NCBI GenBank assembly: GCA_938048455.1
Contig: CALIUY010000002.1
Span: 104,421 to 168,420 of the forward strand
Reading direction: 5' to 3'
Source of the DNA: an uncultured Desulfobacterales bacterium
Lineage (GTDB): Bacteria > Desulfobacterota > Desulfobacteria > Desulfobacterales > SpSt-501
DNA: 64,000 nucleotides
Shown here in pieces: positions 51,574 through 60,133 of the stretch (positions are counted from its first letter, which is position 1; every line of letters begins with the position of its first letter). The notes beneath the pieces are model-generated. The model saw only the letters and a program-made list of their open reading frames with translations. It had not been told where the DNA came from and did no database searches. Made by a program: the position numbers and the translations under genes.

Positions 51574-52782
51574 TTGAACGAGAACCTTTTCCACATTCTC
51601 GCCGTCGACGACGATCCGGGCATTCTTTCCATCTATCGCGATATCCTCGAATCCTTTCCTGATCGCTCTCTGCGCCGCCTCTCGGAGACGGAGGCTGCCG
51701 ACGATCGCTGCGAGCCGGCCTGCTTTCGCGTGAGCTGCTGCACTCAGGCGCCGGAGGCGGTTTCTCTAATTAAACAATCGCTTGATAAAAAGTATCATTA
51801 TTCATCGGTATTCTTGGATATCCATTTACCACCAGGCCCATCGGGAATCTGGGCTGCGGAGGAAATCCTGCGTCTCGATCCGGAGGTCAACATCGTCCTG
51901 GTCACCGGCTACACCTTGGGGGATCTGGGCGGACTTCCTGCTTCGCTCGGGTTTTCACCGCGGCTGCTTTTTCTGCAGAAGCCGTTTCACCCCCGCGAGA
52001 TCGTTCAATTCGCCACCTCGCTCAGCGCCAAGTGGCGGGCCGAGCGCCGGGTGCGATCGCTGAACGCGAATCTGGAGACCCTGGTCTTTCAGAAGACGGC
52101 CGAATTGCGCTTCAGCAACGAGATGCTGCGGCGCGAGGTGGAGCGCAGACGTCGTTTTCAGGACGAACTGCAAGCAAGTCTCGAGCGGCTGCGGCGCATG
52201 ATCGGCGGTGCGGTGCTCGCGATCGGAAAGATGGTCGAAAAGCGGGATCCCTATACCTCGGGCCATCAGCAGCGCGTGGCCGAACTCTCACGGGCGATCG
52301 GAAAGGAGATGGGTCTCGCCGGGGAGCGTCTCGAGGGACTCTTTATGGCTTCGGTGATTCACGATATCGGCAAGATCTCGCTTCCGGCCGAGATCTTGAG
52401 CAAGCCGGCGCACCTGAACACCATGGAGCGAAGCCTGGTCCAGACCCACCCCCAGGCGGGATACGACATCCTGCAGGCCATCGATTTCCCCTGGCCCGTG
52501 GCCGACATCGTCCTTCAGCACCACGAGCGTCTGGACGGTTCCGGCTACCCGCGCCATCTCGCCGGAGAGGCGATCCTCGAGGAAGCCCGCATCGTCGGTG
52601 TCGCCGACGTAGTGGAGACCATGTCTTCGCATCGCCCTTATCGACCATCGCTCGGGCTCAAACGCGCCATCGAGGAGATCGCCTCCCGGCGCGGCACGCT
52701 CTATGACCCCCGCGCGGTCGACGCCTGCATCGCCTTGATCGAGGAGGAGCGCTTCCGTTTCCGCGAACCCCTTTTTGCTTGA
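51574..52782 (+). CDS. Response regulator with HD-GYP domain
   Basis: A 402-residue protein. Residues 1-~150 are a receiver domain: LAVDDDPGILSIYRDIL, phosphoacceptor Asp in VFLDIHLPPGPSG, and LVTGYT. A helical linker with KTAELRFSNEMLRREVERRRR follows. The C-terminal HD-GYP has HDIGKISLP, LHTHPQAGYD-like QTHPQAGYDIL and HHERLDGSGYPRHL, the metal ligands and GYP. HD-GYP enzymes hydrolyse cyclic-di-GMP. The TTG at 51574 is used because no ATG precedes the receiver domain. Part of the receiver domain (about 51765-51840) is clearly AT-richer than its surroundings. Confidence 0.9.
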   Translation: MNENLFHILAVDDDPGILSIYRDILESFPDRSLRRLSETEAADDRCEPACFRVSCCTQAPEAVSLIKQSLDKKYHYSSVFLDIHLPPGPSGIWAAEEILRLDPEVNIVLVTGYTLGDLGGLPASLGFSPRLLFLQKPFHPREIVQFATSLSAKWRAERRVRSLNANLETLVFQKTAELRFSNEMLRREVERRRRFQDELQASLERLRRMIGGAVLAIGKMVEKRDPYTSGHQQRVAELSRAIGKEMGLAGERLEGLFMASVIHDIGKISLPAEILSKPAHLNTMERSLVQTHPQAGYDILQAIDFPWPVADIVLQHHERLDGSGYPRHLAGEAILEEARIVGVADVVETMSSHRPYRPSLGLKRAIEEIASRRGTLYDPRAVDACIALIEEERFRFREPLFA

Positions 52783-52864
52783 ACCGCGCAGCGCTTTTGC
52801 CTAAACTTTTTTCGAACCCGACCGCTTGACCGCGCGTGGGTCTTTTGACGTTTCCTCACCCGCT

Positions 52865-52953
52865 GCCTGGGTGGCGGAACCTGGTAGACGCAAGGGACTT
52901 AAAATCCCTTGGGGCCGCGCCCCGTGCCGGTTCGATCCCGGCCCCAGGCACCA
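52865..52953 (+). tRNA. tRNA-Leu (UAA)
   Basis: A full cloverleaf. Acceptor GCCTGGG (52865-52871) pairs with CCCAGGC (52943-52949), followed by A and an encoded CCA (52951-52953). The anticodon stem is AGGGA/TCCCT with loop CTTAAAA, giving anticodon TAA (52900-52902). The T-arm is GCCGG-TTCGATC-CCGGC. A long variable arm (GGGGCCGCGCCCC in outline) is typical of leucine tRNA. No integrase lies downstream. Confidence 0.95.
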
Positions 52954-53066
52954 GATCCGAAAAGCTCAATCCTCTCATTTCCCTTACGCTCCTCCCGCGT
53001 TCGGAAGTACCGTCCTTCCGTTGGCCAAAGCTGCCGCCCGGGGCGAAATCCATCCATCGACGGAAT

Positions 53067-53744
53067 TCAAGGGAAGTGGCCGCGTGCGCCGCACGCGGAA
53101 GGCGGAAGGGATCCCCGCGAAGCCGGTCCAGGCTGCCGAGCGCGGACGGCGGCAGCGATCTCGCGGCCGAGCAAAGCGATGGCGCGGCTGTGGGCCTGTA
53201 CAAAGCCCTCGAAGCCCGGCGTCTCGCAGGGAACGAGAATGCGGGATTCTTTCACCAGACGTTCGCCCGCGGCTTGGGCCCGGGTCAGCGTCCAGAGGGC
53301 ATGGAGGCTGACTTCACCCCCCGGGCGGCCGTCGAAGCGCTGGACCTGAAGGGCAAGGACGATGTCCGGCGCCATGGCGAGATCGTCGGTGGCGGCGATG
53401 GCCGGAAAATCGCGCAAAAGGAAATTCAAGTTTTCGACCAGAACGCGGGCGATTTCTTTCTTCAGATTTCCCCCCCAGCGGCGAAACTCGGAGACCTCGA
53501 CGGTCGCTTCCCCGGTCCGCAAGACGATGTGGGGACGATCGAGAAGGTCAGGCACGGAGATCGGCCGCAGGGCGATTTTCAACGGCGGCCCTTGACTCTT
53601 CGGAGCCGTCGCCGGCGCCGAATCATGAAGGGAGGACAAAAGATAATATTCGACACGGGGGCTTGCCGCCGCACACCCAAGGAAAAACAACATCAGACCC
53701 ATGAACGCCAGCCGGAAGAGGCCGCCATTTCGCTTGGCGATCAT
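53067..53744 (-). CDS. pqiC: PqiC-family lipoprotein
   Basis: A 225-residue outer-membrane lipoprotein (ABC-type transport auxiliary family). Lipobox FFLGC (Cys24). The mature part has YYLLS, LKIALRPISVPDLLDRPHIVLR and FRRWGGNLKKEIARVLVENL, typical of PqiC. It anchors the PqiB bridge at the outer membrane. Its ATG overlaps the pqiB stop (ATGA). A basic, alanine-rich tail follows. Confidence 0.9.
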   Translation of the reverse strand: MIAKRNGGLFRLAFMGLMLFFLGCAAASPRVEYYLLSSLHDSAPATAPKSQGPPLKIALRPISVPDLLDRPHIVLRTGEATVEVSEFRRWGGNLKKEIARVLVENLNFLLRDFPAIAATDDLAMAPDIVLALQVQRFDGRPGGEVSLHALWTLTRAQAAGERLVKESRILVPCETPGFEGFVQAHSRAIALLGREIAAAVRARQPGPASRGSLPPSACGARGHFP

Positions 53745-55420
53745 TTCTCTTTTCCTTTCCCGAAAACGGCCGCTTCGGGGTGGCGTTCCAGGTAATCGGC
53801 GAGGGTGCGCAGCGCCCGCGCCGCGGCGGCAAGCTCATCCAACGCCGCAGAGAGTCTCGCCTGGGCCGGCGAGTCCGCCGATAGGGTCGCCTGCGCCGCG
53901 GCGAGCGCTCCTCGGGCTTCCTGTAAAGCGGCCTTGAGCTCGGGGGTGGCGCCCGTTCTCAGTTCCTGCACCAGCTCCCGCAGCTCTTTCAAAGCGCCGT
54001 TCAGCGAATGCAGAGCTTCCACAAGTTGCGGGGAATCGGCCACGCGCCTTGCGCCTCGAATCGTCGCCTGAAGGTCGCGGCCGATCTCCTCGAAGGGCAG
54101 TCGGTCGAGGTGATCGACCAGACGGTTCAGCTTCGCTCCGATCTCTTCGAAGGGCGTCGGAGTCGTCGGGAACTCCGAATGACCGTAGCGCCCTTTGGGC
54201 GTGATGCGCGCCGGAGGCGCCTTGGGGAAAAAATCGAGCGCGACGTAAAGTTGGCCCGTAAGCAGGCTTGCCGTGCGCAGTTGGGCGCGCAGGCCGCGCT
54301 CGACCAGGGAGGCGATCAGGGCCTCGCCGCTTTCCGCCCCCTTCGGCCGCTCCCGCAGGATGATCCGCTCCGGATCGAAGGCGACGACGACCGGAATCCG
54401 CACGCGGTTGGAGGCGAGATCGAGCTCGGTTTTGATGTCGATCACCTTGCCCACCTGGAGCCCGCGGAACTCAAGCGGCGCACCGGGGGACAAGCCTCTC
54501 ACGGATTCGTCGAAGAGCAGGACGTAAAAGTTCCTCTCCTCGTACTCCCGTTCGCGAGCCGCATCCACGTTCGCGTACAGCCGGAAAACGGTCTCCTCCG
54601 CCGCTTCGACGGACTCCCCGCCGTGTTCGGCGAAGCTGTCGAAGGCGATTCCGCCGGCGAGAAGGGATACGAGGGATTCGGTACGCACGCGGATCCCCGC
54701 GGAGTCGATGCGCACATCCAGGCCGCTGGCGAACCAGAAGCGGGTGTGGGAGCGGACGAAGCGGTGGTAGGGGTCGTGAACGAAGATTTTGGAGACGATC
54801 TTCGAGCCGTCTTCGCTCAGATGAAAAGAGACGACCTCGCCCACGCGGATCTGGCGGAAATAGACCGGAGAGCCGATTTCGATGGATTCGCGCCGCTCGG
54901 ACTCGAGGATGAAATGCCTTCCGGGCATGCCGGTGGTGACTACGGGCGGGGCTTCAAGTCCGGTGAAGCGCCGCTCCGGCTTTCCGGGCGGCCCCGGGTC
55001 GAGGTCGATGTAGGCGCCGGAGAACACCGTCCCCAGGCCGTAGATCGCGCTCGCCGAGACCCGCGCCCGGACGACCCAGAAGCGCGTGTTTTCGGAGATC
55101 AGCCGTTCGGCGTCGCGGACGAGGGCCGCGCGGACGACAACCACTTTAAGATCCTCGCTCAGCTCGATCGCCGTCACCTGGCCGATGTCCACGTCCTTGT
55201 AGCGCACCTTGGTCTTTCCGGCCTCGAGACCCTCGGCGGATTTGAAGGTGATGGTGATTTCGGGACCTTTTTCGCTTATGGCCTTGAAGACGAGCCAGGC
55301 GCCGATCAGGGCCGCGGCGAGGGGGACCACCCAGACGAGGGAAATACTTCGCCGGCGGCGGATGTCCGCACGGGGGGCGGCCGGCGCTCCGCCGGTGTCA
55401 TGATCGGCTTCATCCAGCAT
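53741..55420 (-). CDS. pqiB: PqiB-like MCE-domain intermembrane transport protein
   Basis: A 559-residue protein with one N-terminal helix (about 29-47) and MCE domains starting PEITITFKSAEGLEAGKTKVRYKDVDIG; further blocks are IGSPVYFRQIRVGEVVS and LSPGAPLEFRGLQVGKVIDI. The end is a long coiled-coil helix. PqiB forms a hexameric tube that bridges the two membranes and carries lipids. It overlaps pqiA2 by eleven bases and pqiC by four. Confidence 0.92.
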   Translation of the reverse strand: MLDEADHDTGGAPAAPRADIRRRRSISLVWVVPLAAALIGAWLVFKAISEKGPEITITFKSAEGLEAGKTKVRYKDVDIGQVTAIELSEDLKVVVVRAALVRDAERLISENTRFWVVRARVSASAIYGLGTVFSGAYIDLDPGPPGKPERRFTGLEAPPVVTTGMPGRHFILESERRESIEIGSPVYFRQIRVGEVVSFHLSEDGSKIVSKIFVHDPYHRFVRSHTRFWFASGLDVRIDSAGIRVRTESLVSLLAGGIAFDSFAEHGGESVEAAEETVFRLYANVDAAREREYEERNFYVLLFDESVRGLSPGAPLEFRGLQVGKVIDIKTELDLASNRVRIPVVVAFDPERIILRERPKGAESGEALIASLVERGLRAQLRTASLLTGQLYVALDFFPKAPPARITPKGRYGHSEFPTTPTPFEEIGAKLNRLVDHLDRLPFEEIGRDLQATIRGARRVADSPQLVEALHSLNGALKELRELVQELRTGATPELKAALQEARGALAAAQATLSADSPAQARLSAALDELAAAARALRTLADYLERHPEAAVFGKGKEK

Positions 55421-56054
55421 CGCTCTTCTCCCGGGAGCATCGGTCCCAGATCAGACGTGGGTCGAACGTCATGGCGGCGGCCATCGTGATCACGACCACG
55501 GCGGCGAAAAAGAGGGCGCCCGGACCGGCCTGGATGGAGGCGATCGCCCCGAGGTTGACCAGGGCCACGAGCACGGTCACGACGAAGATGTCGAGCATCG
55601 ACCAGCGCCCGACCAGCTCCGTGAGACGATAGAGCCGCGTTCGGTCCACGGGGCGGAACGTCGATCCGCGCTTCACCGAGATCAACAGGTAACCCAGGAT
55701 GCCGATCTTCAGAAGCGGAACCAGAATGCTGGCGATGAAAATGAGAATGGCGATCGGCCAGGAGCCGGTCTGCAGGAAGTAAATCACCCCGCTCAGGATG
55801 GTGTCCGACTGGGCCTGGCCGAGGGTCACAACGGTGGTCATGGGCAGGAGATTGGCCGGAAAATACAAAATGAGGGCGGCGATCAGCAGGGCCGAGGTGC
55901 GGGAGATGCTCCCCGGTTTGCGGCTGTGAAGGGGATTCCCGCAGCGAGGGCAGCGGGTGCAGCTTCGGGGACTGAGCAGCAGGCACACCTCGCAGGCAGC
56001 CATGCCCGCTTGCCGCGCCGTCTGGATGAGCGAGCTCAATGCCTCTTGCTCCAT
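55410..56054 (-). CDS. pqiA2: PqiA domain protein, second half
   Basis: A 214-residue membrane protein with four helices and an N-terminal four-cysteine rubredoxin-like site CEVCLL...CTRCPRCGNPLHSR. Blocks are LYFPANLLPMTTVVTLG and GSWPIAILIFIASILVPLLKIGILGYLL, ending FDPRLIWDRC. In E. coli PqiA contains two such domains in one chain; here it is separate. It overlaps pqiA1 by 19 bases and pqiB by eleven. Confidence 0.88.
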   Translation of the reverse strand: MEQEALSSLIQTARQAGMAACEVCLLLSPRSCTRCPRCGNPLHSRKPGSISRTSALLIAALILYFPANLLPMTTVVTLGQAQSDTILSGVIYFLQTGSWPIAILIFIASILVPLLKIGILGYLLISVKRGSTFRPVDRTRLYRLTELVGRWSMLDIFVVTVLVALVNLGAIASIQAGPGALFFAAVVVITMAAAMTFDPRLIWDRCSREKSDAG

Positions 56055-56635
56055 AAACGCCAAATCTCCTGGGGATCCAGAGCGGCCGTGGCCGCGGCGG
56101 TCACGAAAAGGAACATCCCGAGAGCGTAGAGGGCGATCCCGGGCTCGACCCGGGCCATGGCCGAGACCTTGGTGAAGCTGACCAGAACCCCGAGAAGGAA
56201 AATCTCGACCATCTGCCACGGGGCAAGGACCCGCACCCAGCGAAAAAGGAAGAACATGCCCGGAGTCTTGCGGTTCAGAGAGGCCGGCACGAGCACATAA
56301 ATCAGCGAAAGAAGATAGAGCGCGGGGACGAAAACCAGGGTGACGGCGACGAGGGCCGCCAACGGCATCATGCCTTGTCGTGCGAGCTCCCGTATGCCGG
56401 TGGCGACATGAGCCGTCTGCTCGAGGCCGGCCTTCTTGAAGGTGAGGAGCGGAAAGGACTGAAAGAGCGCAAACAGGATCACGGCCGCCAAAAGCAGCGC
56501 CAGGGGTCGCGCGAAGCTTCGCGGCCTGTTTTGCAGGATCAGCCACCCGCAGCGGAAACAGCGCGCGACCTCGCCCTCGGCAAGGGCGGGGATTTCTTGC
56601 AAGAGATCGCAATGCAGGCAGGCATAGACTTCCAT
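56036..56635 (-). CDS. pqiA1: PqiA domain protein, first half
   Basis: A 199-residue membrane protein with four helices. N-terminal cysteine motif is YACLHCDLLQ...CFRCGWLIL. The core has FQSFPLLTFKKAGLEQTAH and RVLAPWQMVEIFLLGVLVSFTKVSAMA, ending ALDPQEIWRLW. ATG at 56635 fits the cysteine motif; a GAGGAG lies 13 bases upstream, a loose spacing. It is the first gene of pqiA1-pqiA2-pqiB-pqiC on the minus strand. Confidence 0.88.
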   Translation of the reverse strand: MEVYACLHCDLLQEIPALAEGEVARCFRCGWLILQNRPRSFARPLALLLAAVILFALFQSFPLLTFKKAGLEQTAHVATGIRELARQGMMPLAALVAVTLVFVPALYLLSLIYVLVPASLNRKTPGMFFLFRWVRVLAPWQMVEIFLLGVLVSFTKVSAMARVEPGIALYALGMFLFVTAAATAALDPQEIWRLWSKRH

Positions 56636-57069
56636 GGACGGAGTCGATCTCCTCTTCCGGTTTATTCCCCTGATAACCCGGAAGGTGCCCAAGATCAATC
56701 GCGTCGTGCTTTTTCGACGACCTCCGGTGTTCTAAGGCTGAGGCGGAGGCCGTTGGTCGACGGCGTCATCATGAGCCTTGGGGCTTGGGGGCACGGCATC
56801 GCTTCTGGAAATCAACGCCCTTGGCGACAAGGAAACCCGCGACAGCAGGGGAGATCGGTGCAGGAGGTTTTGCTGCATTGTTGCGGGGTGTGCGAAGGGC
56901 CCGATTCAGGGCGGCGATCTCGCGGGGGGTGGAGCTTCCTTACGCTCAAGCGCGTGTGCGTAGGGGTGTTTCCGCGGTACCGGCAAACCTGACCTTTTCA
57001 TGCCAGCCTCCTTTTTTCTTCCGACGGCGAGAAGCGCCGGAGCGGGTTCGGGGGCCGGCGGCAGTCGGG
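56636..57069. other. Intergenic region with no definite gene
   Basis: 434 bases between the pqi operon and the FadH-like gene. Short open frames occur on both strands (for example 56778-56963), but I see no family motif. The sequence is slightly less regular in third-position GC than the flanking genes. It could hold remnants of an old gene; no repeat or RNA is recognisable. Confidence 0.5.
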
Positions 57070-58986
57070 TCAGATGGAAAGCCCCAGCACCGTTCCTTCA
57101 TAGATGGCCGCCTTGGCATTGCGGGGTTCCAGGCAGTCGCCCAGAAGGTGCGTCTCGACTCCGAGTTTGCGGATCTCTTCGGCCAGATCGTTATTCGGCC
57201 GACAGCCGACGGCGATCACCACGCGCTCGGCGGCAAGCGGCCGCTCGCCCCGTTCGGGGTGGCCGATCACGACCCCCCCCTCCTCGATCCGCAGCAACCG
57301 GCTCTGGGTGTACACCTCGACCTTGAAACGCGAAAGGCGCTCGAGCAGGACCTTGCGGCTGATGGCCTCAATTCCCTGGCCGATGCGGGGGGCCATCTCG
57401 ACCAAACTCACCGGGGAGCCCGCCTCGGCGAGGTGGAGCGCGATCTCGCAGCCGGTCGCTCCGCCGCCGATGACGACGGTGCGGCAGGCCTTGGCGCCCC
57501 GTCCGTTCAGCACGTGGTTGTAGGAGTAAACAAAGGGACGCTCAATCCCCGGAACGGAAGGGAGCGCCGGACTCGAGCCGGTGGCGATCACCACGGCATC
57601 GGGCTTTGCGGCGGCGACGAAGCCGGCGTCCACCGGCACCCCGAGCAGAAGCTTCACGCCGTGGCGCTCGACCTGCCGCGAAAGGAAACGGATGAGCGAC
57701 TTGAGTTCACGCTTGAAGCGCGGCTCGCTTCCCGGGACAAGCTGACCGCCGAGGACCTGCAGCCGGTCACACAGGGTCACTTCGTGGCCGCGCTGGGCGG
57801 CGAACCAGGAGGCGCTCAGACCGGCCGGACCTGCGCCGATCACCAGAATGCGGCGCTTTCGGGCTGTGGGGCGGACGACGAGTTCCTGCTCGCGGCCGAG
57901 AAAGGGGTTGACCAGGCACTCGACCCGACCACGACGGAAGATCGACTCCATGCAGGTGTTGCAGGCGATGCAGGAACGGATCGAATCGAAGTCGCCGGCG
58001 CGGGCTTTCTTCGGCATGTCGGGGTCGGCGAGCAGCCCCCTTCCCATGCACACGAGATCCGCCTGACCGTGGGCGAGGATGTTCTCGGCGATGTGCGGGT
58101 CGTTGATGCGACCGACGGCCATCACGGGAATGCTCAGGGAGGAGCGGATTTTCGCCGCGAAGGGGACCAGGCAGGCCTTGTCCATGAACATCGGCTGGCA
58201 GATCCACTCCGGGGTGGCGTCGTTTCCGGCGGAGACCTGGACGATGTCGATTCCCGCCGCCTGCAAAAGCTTCAGGATGGCGATGCTCTCCTCCACGGTC
58301 AGCCCCCCGGGGACGAATTCTTCGGCGCTGATCTTGAAAGAGAGAGGATAGTCCTGACCGAGTCGCCGGCGGATCTCGCGCACGATGTCGCAGGCGAAAC
58401 GGGCCCTTCCGGCGAGATCGCCCCCGTATTCGTCCTGCCGCTTGTTGGAATAGGGCGAAAGGAACTGGTTGACGAGGTAGCCGTGGGCACCGTGGATTTC
58501 GACGAGTTCGAATCCCGCCCGGCGGGCCCGTTCCGCCGCCGTCGCGAATTTGTCGACGAGTTCCTGAATGCCCTCGCGGGAAAGCGGTTCGACCTCGCCC
58601 TTGATGCTGGGGCAGGGGATCGGAGAGGGAGCCAGCGGCTTTCTGCCGATGACCTTGGCCGAGGTCTGGCGTCCTCCGTGATGGATCTGCACCGCCGGCA
58701 CCACCCCTTCGGCGCGGATCGCCGCGGCGATGCGGGACAGCCCCTCCAAAAAACGCTCGTCGAAAATCCGCGCCTGGTGGGCCGAGACGACCCCCTCCGG
58801 AGAGACCGCGCAGGCTTCCACGATGAGCATTCCGGGCCCGCCGGAGGCCCGGCGGCGGTAATGCTCGACGGTCTTCTCCGTGATCGCGCCGTCGGGCTCG
58901 ATCAGAAACGAGGCGAGCGCCGGCATGACGATGCGGTTGGGAATCTGCAACTGCTTCAGACGAAAAGGCGAGAACAGCTGTTTCAT
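57070..58986 (-). CDS. FadH/Old-yellow-enzyme-type NADPH oxidoreductase (2,4-dienoyl-CoA reductase family)
   Basis: A 638-residue flavoprotein. The N-terminal ~340 residues are an OYE barrel: LFSPFRLKQLQIPNRIVMPAL, RRASGGPGMLIVEA, and VEIHGAHGYLVNQFLSPYSNKRQDEYGG. Then the 4Fe-4S site CIACNTC...ECLVNP, and FAD/NAD domains with VIGAGPAGLSASWFAAQRGHEVTLCD and VIGGGATGCEIALHLAEAG. The ATG at 58986 begins MKQLFSP; a longer frame to 59112 has no homology. Family members reduce 2,4-dienoyl-CoA or enoates. The exact substrate is not fixed. Confidence 0.9.
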   Translation of the reverse strand: MKQLFSPFRLKQLQIPNRIVMPALASFLIEPDGAITEKTVEHYRRRASGGPGMLIVEACAVSPEGVVSAHQARIFDERFLEGLSRIAAAIRAEGVVPAVQIHHGGRQTSAKVIGRKPLAPSPIPCPSIKGEVEPLSREGIQELVDKFATAAERARRAGFELVEIHGAHGYLVNQFLSPYSNKRQDEYGGDLAGRARFACDIVREIRRRLGQDYPLSFKISAEEFVPGGLTVEESIAILKLLQAAGIDIVQVSAGNDATPEWICQPMFMDKACLVPFAAKIRSSLSIPVMAVGRINDPHIAENILAHGQADLVCMGRGLLADPDMPKKARAGDFDSIRSCIACNTCMESIFRRGRVECLVNPFLGREQELVVRPTARKRRILVIGAGPAGLSASWFAAQRGHEVTLCDRLQVLGGQLVPGSEPRFKRELKSLIRFLSRQVERHGVKLLLGVPVDAGFVAAAKPDAVVIATGSSPALPSVPGIERPFVYSYNHVLNGRGAKACRTVVIGGGATGCEIALHLAEAGSPVSLVEMAPRIGQGIEAISRKVLLERLSRFKVEVYTQSRLLRIEEGGVVIGHPERGERPLAAERVVIAVGCRPNNDLAEEIRKLGVETHLLGDCLEPRNAKAAIYEGTVLGLSI

Positions 58987-59289
58987 GGCTTCGACCTCAT
59001 GGGGCACAAGGGGGCGTTGCTTGAAAGGAACCTGCGGTCGGCGTCGGTGCGAACGTTCAGGCTTCGCAGCGCAAAAGGGAAGGGGAAACCAATGCTTCGG
59101 GAGATGCAGCACATGGCTTCTGCGCCGTCATCGGAGAAAACAAAAGGATTTTTTTCCATATCACGTTGGTTCGGTGAAATCAACAAGCATCTCGATATCT
59201 TGACCTTCGAGGAAAGATCGTTAGCGTTGAGCGGAGATCTGCGCTTGGGGAAACAAGAAACGATCCGAATTGCGAAAGGAGCAGCGGCC
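58987..59289. other. Divergent intergenic region
   Basis: 303 bases between the divergent FadH-like and SDR genes. It is AT-richer than its surroundings near 59140-59210. A TTGACC (59200-59205) is the only recognisable -35 toward the SDR gene, without a convincing -10. No gene, RNA or hairpin is clear. Confidence 0.5.
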
Positions 59290-60033
59290 ATGAACCAGCC
59301 TTTGCACGACAAAATCGCTTTGGTCACCGGGGGGTCGCGGGGTATCGGCGCGGCCATCGTCCGCCGTCTTGCAAAAGAAGGGGCGAAGGTCGCCTTTACC
59401 TACGGCAAATCACGAAAACAGGCCGAGGCGCTGGTGCGCGAGATCGCGCGGGCGGGCGGGCAGGCCAAGGCGTACCCGGCGGACGCCGCGCAGCCGCGGC
59501 GGCTTCCTCCTCTCGTCAAACGGGTCATCCGCGATTTCGGCCGGCTTGACATCCTGGTGAACAACGCCGGCGTGTTCCTGGGCGGGAAAATCGGAGCAAT
59601 CAAGGCCGCGGACTACGAACGGGTGATGCGGATCAACGTCGATGCGATTTTTCATCTGACGAACGCCGCCGTGAACGTGATGGAACCGGGCAGCCGCATC
59701 ATCAACATCGGCAGCGTCCTCGGCGAACGCGCCACGGGCCCGGACATGAGCGTCTACAACGCCTCCAAGTTCGCCGTGGCCGGCTTCACCCGGAGCTGGG
59801 CGAAGGATCTGGGGGAACGCGGCATTCTCGTGAACGCCGTGCAGCCCGGGCCGATCCACACCGAGATGAATCCGGAAACCGGGGCGCATGCGGATTTCAT
59901 GCGTTCCATGACCGCGCTCGGCCGTTACGGCCGCACCGAGGAGGTCGCCGGCGCCGTCGCGTTCCTCGCGGGCCCGGATGCGACCTACATCACCGGGGCG
60001 ACGCTCAACGTGGACGGAGGGTGGAACGCTTAA
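59290..60033 (+). CDS. SDR-family oxidoreductase (FabG-like)
   Basis: A 247-residue short-chain dehydrogenase. Cofactor loop TGGSRGIG, NNAGVF, catalytic Ser in NIGSVLGE and Tyr-Lys in SVYNASK, PGPIHTEM and GATLNVDGGW. FabG-like members reduce 3-oxoacyl substrates or polyols with NADPH. The start at 59290 follows AAAGGAG. It precedes the saccharopine-dehydrogenase-like gene by 100 bases. Confidence 0.9.
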   Translation: MNQPLHDKIALVTGGSRGIGAAIVRRLAKEGAKVAFTYGKSRKQAEALVREIARAGGQAKAYPADAAQPRRLPPLVKRVIRDFGRLDILVNNAGVFLGGKIGAIKAADYERVMRINVDAIFHLTNAAVNVMEPGSRIINIGSVLGERATGPDMSVYNASKFAVAGFTRSWAKDLGERGILVNAVQPGPIHTEMNPETGAHADFMRSMTALGRYGRTEEVAGAVAFLAGPDATYITGATLNVDGGWNA

Positions 60034-60133
60034 CGGGCAAGGGTTTCCCGGGCGATGGATTTTTTCCTGGATCGTCGGTTCCGCTTGCGTTAGAAGCCTC
60101 CCGAATACGGAGCGGCGAAGGGAGGGGATCACA

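Noticed and set aside
52865..53067. Integration site of a mobile element at tRNA-Leu
   Set aside because: No integrase, direct repeat of the tRNA 3' end or foreign genes are visible downstream; the next genes are pqiC and pqiB.
56785..60033. A 1082-residue plus-strand open frame
   Set aside because: Its first ~830 residues are antisense to the FadH-like gene and the following gap, and are low in family motifs. Only the last 247 residues, the SDR from 59290, are real.
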